Source: Methanosaeta sp. UBA80 (GTDB taxonomy: Archaea; Halobacteriota; Methanosarcinia; Methanotrichales; Methanotrichaceae). From it: DNA of 5,478 bases. The notes under the pieces are model-generated. The model was not told where the DNA came from. It searched no databases and was given only the letters and a program-made list of their open reading frames with translations. The translations under genes and the position numbers were made by a program. Positions 1 to 5,376 of the stretch are shown here, in pieces (the stretch's first letter is position 1; each line of letters opens with the position of its first letter). The stretch is taken from the NCBI GenBank assembly GCA_002505805.1, contig DAWB01000132.1, positions 5,079 to 10,556 on the forward strand. Direction: 5' to 3'.

Positions 1-39
1 CTCTTCCAGCGCCTTGATCTGCTCATCAATGGTTGCCAT
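1..39 (-). CDS. Probable archaeal DRG-family (Obg-like) GTPase, N-terminal 13 residues only
   Basis: Only the first 13 codons lie in the window; the gene runs off the left edge. The visible start reads MATIDEQIKALEE. This resembles the N terminus of archaeal DRG/Rbg GTP-binding proteins, which open with a short charged helix of the type M-x-x-I-E-E-Q-I-K-x-I-E-x-E-I before the GTPase domain. DRG proteins are translation-associated GTPases of the Obg group found in Archaea and eukaryotes. The ATG at 39-37 is preferred because a GAGGA Shine-Dalgarno motif lies at 50-46, six bases upstream. An in-frame ATG at 54-52 would place that motif inside the gene. The existence of a gene start is well supported. 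The family call rests on 13 residues and is tentative; any protein with a charged N-terminal helix could look similar. Confidence 0.5.
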   Translation of the reverse strand, partial: MATIDEQIKALEE

Positions 40-45
40 CTGCTG

Positions 46-50
46 TCCTC
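46..50 (-). promoter_or_regulatory. Ribosome binding site of the probable DRG gene
   Basis: Read on the minus strand, GAGGA at 50-46 is followed by a six-base spacer and the ATG at 39-37. This selects that ATG over the in-frame ATG at 54-52, which has no comparable motif ahead of it. Confidence 0.6.
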
Positions 51-137
51 TCATCCGGCACAGGCCGCATCCCGAATGAGATCGCCTGCCGCAAGACTGA
101 ATTGCTCCAGATTATGCCGCCTGCAAATAAGGCTTCC

Positions 138-147
138 CCTTTATAAG
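138..147 (-). promoter_or_regulatory. Candidate archaeal TATA box for the probable DRG gene
   Basis: On the minus strand CTTATAAAGG (147-138) matches the archaeal TATA consensus and is the best such match in the 40-229 spacer. With the usual TATA-to-start distance of about 25 bases, transcription would begin near 116-120 and leave a 5' leader of roughly 80 bases carrying the GAGGA ribosome binding site. The 190-base spacer and this element suggest that the GTPase gene has its own promoter and does not depend on read-through from the Cas4-like gene upstream of it. Confidence 0.45.
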
Positions 148-225
148 ATGTGGCCTGGATTCTCCTTACTGCGGCGGCTGGGCGATAGTCTCCCGCTCCA
201 CATAGGTTGCCGAAAAGCGACAGGT

Positions 226-239
226 AAAATTAAAAGAAC
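226..239 (-). terminator. Weak T-rich candidate terminator after the Cas4-like gene
   Basis: On the minus strand the last codons and stop of the Cas4-like gene run into TTCTTTTAATTTT (239-227), and a further CTTTTC follows about ten bases later. Archaeal RNA polymerase can terminate at T tracts without a hairpin. The runs here are only four T long and no stem is associated with them, so this is a weak candidate. Confidence 0.22.
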
Positions 240-967
240 TTGGAGGCCAGGCTGTGCCTGGTCCGGCAGATCTCCTCCGCCTGGCATCCCTTACAGGGAG
301 CATCATCCGGTCGGTCGGGAAGTCGGCCCTGCTTTATCAGCCGGATGCGGTCCCTGATACGCAGCGCCCTGGCTCGATCTGTGCCGTGGATCTCCACCCG
401 CCGGATCAAACCCTGCCGGGCATACTCCACCAAGCCGAAGGGGACATGCCACTTCTCTTTCTCCCCCAGGAGCAGGGCGTATCCGGAGAGCATGATCCTG
501 TCCTTTTTCCAGATCCCTGATTCTGGAGCCCGTCCGGTGCGAATGATGGAAGGGATCCCTCCATGAGCCAGCCGGTCCAGCCGTCCCGATAGCCCCAGCT
601 TTTCAGAATAGAGATCGACTTCCACCTCACAGGGCAGGAGGAGATCCAGACTCCCTGCCAGCCCCTGAGATATGCTTTCGATCTCCGGCTGGAGATCCCG
701 GCAGGCGGACTCGACCAATGCGGAATCGATCTCATAAATCAGAGGCAGCTCCTGCTCCAGAAGGGCGAGATTCTCCTTTAGCAGGCTTTGCAGATCCACC
801 GCTGAAAGCTGGGAAGACTGTTGGGAGGAGAGGCTGAACATCAAGGCTCGGAGAAGCATTCGAGTCGCATCTTCAGGTGCGGCAATGCTTCCCAGGTTCT
901 GAAAATATACCAGTCGGGGGCAGCGAAGGTATAGACCAATCTCAGAGATCCTGACGGAAGGAGACAT
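230..967 (-). CDS. Cas4/RecB-like (DUF83, PD-(D/E)XK superfamily) protein with atypical active site
   Basis: This 245-residue protein resembles the Cas4/Dna2/RecB-like nuclease group. Family members are iron-sulfur single-strand DNA nucleases used in CRISPR spacer processing or DNA repair. Visible features in order: an N-terminal ISEI..YLRCPRLVYF segment with C16; the GLSGRLDRL motif with metal-ligand candidate D131; the core segment at 138-167; and a C-terminal CKGC-x5-C cluster (C225, C228, C234). The four cysteines would hold the usual 4Fe-4S cluster. In the core, the expected E-x-K appears as I141-I-R143 and the Q of the following 'DRIQL' helix as M159, while Y163 is kept. Nuclease activity is therefore uncertain. 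No cas1, cas2 or repeats are nearby, so this is a solo Cas4-like protein and I give no cas4 symbol. The ATG at 967 has no Shine-Dalgarno and probably starts a leaderless or near-leaderless mRNA. Confidence 0.75.
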   Translation of the reverse strand: MSPSVRISEIGLYLRCPRLVYFQNLGSIAAPEDATRMLLRALMFSLSSQQSSQLSAVDLQSLLKENLALLEQELPLIYEIDSALVESACRDLQPEIESISQGLAGSLDLLLPCEVEVDLYSEKLGLSGRLDRLAHGGIPSIIRTGRAPESGIWKKDRIMLSGYALLLGEKEKWHVPFGLVEYARQGLIRRVEIHGTDRARALRIRDRIRLIKQGRLPDRPDDAPCKGCQAEEICRTRHSLASKFF

Positions 968-995
968 TATTAATACTATTATGAGCTGTCTTTGG

Positions 996-1009
996 CTAAA
1001 AATTTTTCC
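996..1009 (-). promoter_or_regulatory. Candidate TATA/BRE promoter of the Cas4-like gene
   Basis: On the minus strand GGAAAAATTTTTAG (1009-996) combines a purine-rich BRE-like start with a perfectly palindromic A5T5 core. Its centre lies about 34 bases upstream of the ATG at 967. A start site 25-27 bases downstream of the box would fall near 974, leaving at most a few bases of leader. This agrees with the absence of any Shine-Dalgarno motif before that ATG. Confidence 0.5.
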
Positions 1010-1082
1010 AAAAGATAGGTGACAGATTTAGTGATTGAGTCTTCTTTTCCACCCTATGGCGGCTCAGGATTGCTGAGATGTC

Positions 1083-1114
1083 TTCAAGATCATATGGGAT
1101 TTATTGATCTTGAA
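1083..1114 (-). terminator. Perfect 10-bp hairpin straddling the propeller-gene stop codon
   Basis: TTCAAGATCA at 1083-1092 is the exact reverse complement of TGATCTTGAA at 1105-1114, with a 12-base loop. Five further outer pairs (1072-1076 with 1116-1120) can form across an asymmetric internal loop. The stop codon TGA of the propeller gene (1092-1090) opens the distal arm in the transcript. No strong T tract follows directly, so this may be a terminator, a 3'-end stabiliser or a chance palindrome. The structure itself is certain; its role is inferred. Confidence 0.45.
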
Positions 1115-2394
1115 TTCAGCGGCACCGCAGAGGACAGGGGGTATAAGGAAAAGGAGAGGTTTGACTGTGGGTGCCTCTCTATAGCGGCGTTCGCTCCGAG
1201 CTTCACCAGCCAGGCATCCTCCCTTCCCTGGCCGAAAGATCCGGTGATTCCGGCCAGAAGGAAGGAGCCGTCTCTGCTTTGTAGAGCATAGGTTCCGATG
1301 TCGTCACCCCTGCCGCCCAGCCTAATGGACCACTGCTCCACTCCTTCGGAGTCCGCCTTTATCGCCAGAGCATCCTTTTTGCCTTCATTGCTGTCGATTC
1401 TTCCGGCCATGATATAGCCGCCGTCATATGTGGGCTGCAAAGATGCCACCGACCCACCCAGATAGGAATTTTCCCAGAGGATCTCTCCTTCCTGATCCAC
1501 TCTGATCAGAAGGACCCTCTTATCCACCTCTCCCGACTCCGTCCTTGCTACCAGGGCATAGCCGTCCTCCTCCTCCACTACCTGAAAGCCGGCATCATCT
1601 CCCCTTCCCCCATAGGTCTGATTCCACATCTCCTCACCAAGGGAATCGGTCTTGAGCAGCCAGATATCGTCTCCTCCTCCCTCGCCAAAGGATGCCGTCC
1701 TGCCGGCCACGACATATCCTCCATCCCCGTTCTGCAGAACGGACATGCCCACATCATCTTCCGGTCCGCCGTAGCTCTTCTCCCAGATCATGCCGCCCAT
1801 TGCATCGGTCTTTATCAGCCAGAGGTCCTTTCTGCCGGCTCCCGATGATTGGGTGTAGCCGGCTGCAATGTAGCCTCCATCTGTTGTCTGCTCCACCGAC
1901 CAGCCCCCGTCTCCTGCCGAGGAGACGAAGCCGCCGAAGGTCCTGTCCCAGATCAGGCTTCCGTTCTCATCTACCTTGACCAGCCAGAGCAGCTCCTCTC
2001 CCATGGCATATGAGTTCGAGCTGCCCACCACCACATATCCGCCATCATCCGTCTGCTGGACGAAGTATCCCACATCCTCTCCCGATCCGCCATAGGCCCG
2101 GCTCCAGGTGCAGTTTCCGCTCTCGTCTGCCTTGACCAGGAAGAGATCGCTGCCTTCTCCTCGGCTGGCTGTGTTTCCGGCCAGAATGAAGCCTCCGTCA
2201 TCTGTCTCCTGCAGGCACCAGGCTCCGTCGCCATAGCCTCCACCAAAGGTCTGATTCCACTGCTCAGACGGTGCTCCGGCAGCCAGAGCGCCATAGACAC
2301 CCAAAAGGAGCAATAGAGAGAAGAACAAGGCCCTGAAGGCAGTCTCTGATGAACATAATGGAGTCTGGCAGATGAAGCGGTCCATGCCTTTCAT
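1090..2394 (-). CDS. Secreted seven-repeat beta-propeller-like surface protein
   Basis: This 434-residue protein has an N-terminal export signal: a hydrophobic stretch at about 21-38 ending in ALA-AG, so cleavage near 38-40 is likely. Seven tandem repeats of 48-55 residues follow, each opening with a tryptophan at W46, W97, W149, W204, W257, W307 and W355. The consensus is W-x-x-[ST]-[FY]-GG, D-x-[AG], then Q-T-x-DGG-[YF]-[IV] and D-x-W-L-[VI]-K-x-D-x-x-G. The copy number and strand-like pattern suggest a seven-bladed propeller. Repeats 5 and 6 are the most eroded. Sequons occur at N47, N94, N144, N258 and N412. I see no transmembrane anchor or PGF-CTERM at the end, so it is probably released or held by a partner. 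The start ATG directly follows the TAA of the upstream gene, with GGGGA seven bases ahead; M4 is an alternative start. Similar repeat proteins are frequent in Methanosarcinales; the ligand is unknown. Confidence 0.85.
   Translation of the reverse strand: MKGMDRFICQTPLCSSETAFRALFFSLLLLLGVYGALAAGAPSEQWNQTFGGGYGDGAWCLQETDDGGFILAGNTASRGEGSDLFLVKADESGNCTWSRAYGGSGEDVGYFVQQTDDGGYVVVGSSNSYAMGEELLWLVKVDENGSLIWDRTFGGFVSSAGDGGWSVEQTTDGGYIAAGYTQSSGAGRKDLWLIKTDAMGGMIWEKSYGGPEDDVGMSVLQNGDGGYVVAGRTASFGEGGGDDIWLLKTDSLGEEMWNQTYGGRGDDAGFQVVEEEDGYALVARTESGEVDKRVLLIRVDQEGEILWENSYLGGSVASLQPTYDGGYIMAGRIDSNEGKKDALAIKADSEGVEQWSIRLGGRGDDIGTYALQSRDGSFLLAGITGSFGQGREDAWLVKLGANAAIERHPQSNLSFSLYPLSSAVPLNSRSINPI
1138..2259 (-). 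repeat. Seven tandem protein repeats of about 50 codons in the propeller gene
   Basis: The gene encodes seven consecutive copies of one motif, with unit starts spaced 51, 52, 55, 53, 50 and 48 residues apart. Copies 1-4 keep GG..DD.G, DGG[YF] and D.[WF]L[VI]K. Copy 5 has EDGY in place of DGGY and a shortened middle. Copy 6 lacks the GG-x-x-DD-x-G turn. Copy 7 has DGSF. The divergence between copies means that this is an old internal duplication, not a recent DNA-level expansion. Confidence 0.8.
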
Positions 2395-2940
2395 TTAGAA
2401 TCCCCGGTCCTGAAATTTGATGCTCTTGTCCATCTCGAACTCCCCCTTCAGGAAGATGCTGGAGTCCACGCCTCCCTTGCCTATCTCATGCCTGGAAGCT
2501 CTAGTGGCATAGGTGCCCTTGAAGTGGTTGGGGGAATTGGATCCGGATGCGGAACCGGATCCTGAATCAGTGCTGACGGCATCGGTTCGGTTCTGCTGGC
2601 CCGAAAGGGGGGAAGTACATTGAGAGCTATTCTGGCTGATATTGTTCAGGCTGCCATTTTGGGGCAGGCTGGAGTTGATGGAGCTGTTTTCCCGATTAAA
2701 ACTCTCCGGCTCAAGAGCTGTGCTGTTCCGGTCCGGATCTCCCAAACTGCTTTTCGCCGGGGAGGGCAGAGCCGCCAGATCCTCTGCCATTTTATCCTCC
2801 ATCTTTTTGATGGCACTGCCAGCAGAAGGATAGGAAGGCCGGTCCTGTCCCAGTGGCGATTTATAATCCGATTGACCTAATGAGGGCAGCCAGAGTGATG
2901 CTATAGCCATTATCATTAAAATTGCCATTGACCGCTTCAT
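2395..2940 (-). CDS. Small secreted Asn/Ser-rich protein, function unknown
   Basis: I do not recognise this 181-residue protein. It begins MKRSMAILMIMAIASLWLPS, a typical signal peptide with likely cleavage around residues 21-24. The mature part has a short charged segment (45-55, KKMEDKMAEDL) and then a low-complexity Asn/Ser/Gln-rich stretch from 64 to 136. That stretch holds seven N-glycosylation sequons (N72, N85, N89, N95, N100, N104, N117) and a GSGSASGSNS linker at 127-136. The last 45 residues are ordinary in composition and probably form a small domain (GTYATRASRHEIGKG..., then GEFEMDKSIKFQDRGF). The ATG at 2940 is chosen because the signal peptide starts there, GGGGA precedes it by four bases, and the likely start site near 2967 excludes more distal starts such as 2982. 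The reading frame stays open far upstream, but that part is antisense to the helicase. It is the first gene of a unit with the propeller gene; TAA and ATG abut, so translational coupling is likely. Confidence 0.75.
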   Translation of the reverse strand: MKRSMAILMIMAIASLWLPSLGQSDYKSPLGQDRPSYPSAGSAIKKMEDKMAEDLAALPSPAKSSLGDPDRNSTALEPESFNRENSSINSSLPQNGSLNNISQNSSQCTSPLSGQQNRTDAVSTDSGSGSASGSNSPNHFKGTYATRASRHEIGKGGVDSSIFLKGEFEMDKSIKFQDRGF

Positions 2941-2985
2941 ATCGTCCCCGCCTTCATCCGCTACTATCATATTCTTATTCATGAC

Positions 2986-3000
2986 TACAATTTTAATCTT
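2986..3000. promoter_or_regulatory. Shared AT-rich element of a divergent promoter region
   Basis: The spacer between the leftward secreted-protein unit and the rightward helicase contains one strongly AT-rich segment, CAATTTTAATCTT at 2988-3000. On the minus strand it reads AAGATTAAAATTG and can serve as a TATA box with a start near 2967, about 27 bases before the ATG at 2940. On the plus strand the same bases could place a start near 3015-3020 for the helicase start at 3067. A second plus-strand candidate, GGTTTATCAA, lies at 3032-3041. Whether both directions use the same box cannot be told from sequence alone. Confidence 0.4.
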
Positions 3001-3058
3001 GCTATTGTGGCTGTAGCCCATCCTCTGGCGAGGGTTTATCAATCCCCTAAATTCATTC

Positions 3059-3063
3059 AGGAT
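3059..3063 (+). promoter_or_regulatory. Ribosome binding site selecting the GTG start of the helicase
   Basis: AGGAT at 3059-3063 lies four to five bases before the GTG at 3067. The other in-frame candidate, GTG at 3007, is preceded by TTTTAATCTTGCTATT with no Shine-Dalgarno and would sit almost inside the AT-rich promoter element. The start at 3067 also gives an N terminus (YLDYFPYPSLR..Q) that fits the usual start of archaeal XPD-like helicases. Confidence 0.5.
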
Positions 3064-3066
3064 ATC

Positions 3067-5376
3067 GTGTATCTGGACTACTTCCCCTACCCCTCCCTGC
3101 GGCTCCATCAAGATCGGATGCTGGACGCGGTCTATGACACAGTTAGCAGCGGCGATCATGGAATTATCATGATCGATGCCCCCACTGGGACGGGAAAGAC
3201 CAGCTCCATAAGCGCTGCTCTGGCGGCAAGGCCGGGGAAGATTGTAGTTGCGGTGCGAACCGTCTCCCAGATCGATATCTACATCGATGAGATCAGCAGG
3301 ATCTGGTCCAAGACCCGCCATAAGCCGGAGATAGCCTATATGGTGGGCAAGCAGAAGATCTGTCCCCTGGAAAGAGAGTTCCGCGGCGAGAGCGTCTACG
3401 CCGGCTGCGCCAGGCTGCGGGAGTGGAGCCGCAATTATGTCTCCTCCCGGATAGCAAAAGGGAATAGCAGCATATACGATCCGGCTTCGGACAGCATGCC
3501 CGAGGAGGAGCCGGGATACAGGACCTTCTGCCCCCATTACCTCAAGAGCAGAGAGGGCTTCGAGCTGAACGGCGCTGTCCACTTCCGAAGGTCCGGCCGG
3601 GCTCTGGATGTGGTGGAGTCGCTGAAGAAGAGACCCATCTCCCCTTCCCAGCTCGCCGAGTCCTGCCAGGGGATTTGCCCCTATGAGATAATGAGCCTGT
3701 ATGCAAAAGACGCTGACATTGTGATCATGAACTACTCTCACCTGTTCTCTCCCGACTTTCAAGACATCATCTTCCAGTGGCTGGAGATGGATTCGGAAAA
3801 GGTCACACTGATCATAGACGAGGCCCATAACCTGGGCGACGCCGTCCGGGACATGAACTCCAGAATTCTGAGCATGCGCATGATAGACCTGGCGGAGACA
3901 GAGGTGGAGAAGTTCGAGGGCACTCTCGGCCAGGCCAGGCTGGACGAGAGCAGGGAGAGGGCCTCCTGGAGGCGGGAGGGGATAAGGATCATCCGCCTGC
4001 TCCTGCCCAGGCTGAAGAAATTTTTAGAGAGCAAGCAGCAGAGGATGGCGGAAGGTGAGGCTCTCCTGGATGCAGATCTCTTCCGCTCCTTCATCTATGC
4101 CGACCTGGATGATATTGAGGAGGCCCTCTCCAATTTCTCCGATGTCGCCGTGGCCGTTGCCGATCTGAACCTGGCGGAGGGAGACCGGGAGAACCTGCAG
4201 GGGGAGATCCAGCCCAGCCTGGCCCTGGTGCTGCTGTTTCTTAATGACATAGAAAGAGCAGAGAAGGATGACTCCTATCAGAGCAAAATAGCTGTCTCCG
4301 GCTCAGGGGGCAAGAGGCAGGCCCGGCTGGAGGTCAATAACATCGATCCTGCCGCCAATATCCGGCGCATCACCGACAATATCAATGCCACCATAATGCT
4401 CTCCGGCACATTTTCACCTCTGGAGGCTTATGAGCTATACCTTTTAGGAGAGGAGAACAGGGCGAAAAAGCTCTCCTTGCCCAATCCCTTTCCCAGAGAG
4501 AACCGGCTGATATTGGGGACCCGGAAGGCCACCACCCAGCTGGAGGTCAGAGAGGATGCGGACAACCGGGAGGAGATATCCGGGCATATCAGATCCTTAA
4601 TCGAATGCGTTTCCGGAAATGTGGCGGTATTCTTTACCTCTTACCCCATGATGAATGCTTACCGAGAGGTCTGCCAGAGCTCATGCCGGCGAACGGGAAA
4701 GAAGCTGTGCGTCGAGCCCCGCAGCGCTGAAGATGTGCCCCAGGTGCTGGGTGAGTTCTTCCGTCTGGCCGGTGGGGGAGGGGGCGTCCTGACCGGAGTA
4801 TGTGGGGGAAAGCTGGCGGAGGGCATAGACTACAAGGGAGAGGCTCTGAATGGGGTGGCAGTGATAGGCCTGCCCCTGGCTGCCTACAATGAGATTCAGA
4901 AAGAGATCAACGGCTACTACACCAGAAAATACGGCCCAGCCAAGGGCATGCTCATTGCCTACACCCTGCCGGCCATCAACCGGGCAATGCAGGCGGCAGG
5001 AAGGGTCATAAGGGCGGAATCGGAGAGGGGGGTCCTGCTGTTCTGCGATCGCCGGTTCTCCGAGCAGGGAGCGGGCGGGGTAGGAAGCTTTCTGCCCGGG
5101 TGGGTCAAAGAAGAGATGATGCTGGCCGATGCCGGAGAGGGAAGAGAGAGAATCCTGGAAAAGGTGGCTCAGTGGAAGATGGAGCCACCTCCCAGGAATA
5201 GAACCGCCGAGCCGGACGCCTCCCTTGGGGCGGATGCGCCTGCTGCCATAATAGGGCGCAGAAGATCGGGCAAGAAGGATCTGCGGGAGCTGGCAAGGTC
5301 ACTCGGACTGGGGACGCGTGCTGGCGGCAGCTCTTCCGGAGAGGAGTCTAAAAGATCCAAGAGAAAAGCAGTTTAG
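3067..5376 (+). CDS. XPD/Rad3-family superfamily 2 DNA helicase with Fe-S domain
   Basis: This is an ATP-dependent 5'-3' DNA helicase of the XPD/Rad3/DinG group, used in DNA repair. It has 769 residues from the GTG at 3067 (789 from the GTG at 3007). Numbering from 3067: FPYPSLRLHQDRM near the N terminus is the Q-motif region; Walker A is DAPTGTGKT (37-45); Fe-S domain cysteines are C99, C114, C155 and C204 (with extra C200); Walker B is DEAH (251-254); an Arch-like helical insert spans about 260-430; motif III is LSGTFSP (445-451); motif IV is around FFTSY (522-526); motif V is GKLAEGID (581-588); motif VI is QAAGRVIR (642-649). All catalytic motifs are intact. The last ~70 residues are a low-complexity basic tail (GRRRSGKKD, KRSKRKAV) outside the helicase core. 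The gene is transcribed away from the secreted-protein unit, and its TAG overlaps the stop codon of the convergent UPF0212 gene. The exact orthology (XPD versus a DinG-like paralogue) is not settled. Confidence 0.9.
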   Translation: MYLDYFPYPSLRLHQDRMLDAVYDTVSSGDHGIIMIDAPTGTGKTSSISAALAARPGKIVVAVRTVSQIDIYIDEISRIWSKTRHKPEIAYMVGKQKICPLEREFRGESVYAGCARLREWSRNYVSSRIAKGNSSIYDPASDSMPEEEPGYRTFCPHYLKSREGFELNGAVHFRRSGRALDVVESLKKRPISPSQLAESCQGICPYEIMSLYAKDADIVIMNYSHLFSPDFQDIIFQWLEMDSEKVTLIIDEAHNLGDAVRDMNSRILSMRMIDLAETEVEKFEGTLGQARLDESRERASWRREGIRIIRLLLPRLKKFLESKQQRMAEGEALLDADLFRSFIYADLDDIEEALSNFSDVAVAVADLNLAEGDRENLQGEIQPSLALVLLFLNDIERAEKDDSYQSKIAVSGSGGKRQARLEVNNIDPAANIRRITDNINATIMLSGTFSPLEAYELYLLGEENRAKKLSLPNPFPRENRLILGTRKATTQLEVREDADNREEISGHIRSLIECVSGNVAVFFTSYPMMNAYREVCQSSCRRTGKKLCVEPRSAEDVPQVLGEFFRLAGGGGGVLTGVCGGKLAEGIDYKGEALNGVAVIGLPLAAYNEIQKEINGYYTRKYGPAKGMLIAYTLPAINRAMQAAGRVIRAESERGVLLFCDRRFSEQGAGGVGSFLPGWVKEEMMLADAGEGRERILEKVAQWKMEPPPRNRTAEPDASLGADAPAAIIGRRRSGKKDLRELARSLGLGTRAGGSSSGEESKRSKRKAV

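Noticed and set aside
148..203. ATGTGG / CCACAT inverted repeat in the first spacer
   Set aside because: Six base pairs across a 44-base loop are expected by chance.
76..566. Plus-strand open frames at 76-357 and 240-566
   Set aside because: They mostly lie opposite the Cas4-like gene, show no domain, signal or ribosome binding site, and have the Arg/Pro/Ser-rich composition typical of antisense shadows in GC-rich DNA.
230..967. Cas4-like gene as a pseudogene because of the altered catalytic motif
   Set aside because: The frame is uninterrupted, the cluster cysteines and GRLD motif are intact, and it has a plausible promoter. Loss of the canonical residues alone does not show decay.
1692..1979. 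Plus-strand frame opposite the propeller gene
   Set aside because: It is a Ser/Arg/Pro-rich shadow produced by the repeated glycine and aspartate codons of the real gene on the other strand.
3007..3066. GTG at 3007 as the helicase start (20 more residues)
   Set aside because: No ribosome binding site precedes it and it adjoins the TATA-like element. The GTG at 3067 has AGGAT ahead and fits the family N terminus. The longer form cannot be fully excluded.
2941..3828. Upstream in-frame extension of the small secreted gene to a 477-residue product
   Set aside because: It runs antisense to the N-terminal half of the XPD-like helicase, whose motifs are unmistakable. It would bury the signal peptide in the middle of the protein. 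The promoter element near 2990 also lies downstream of the extended start.
3759..4094. Minus-strand frame inside the helicase gene
   Set aside because: It is antisense to the DEAH box and Arch region, which are clearly coding on the plus strand. No independent support was found.
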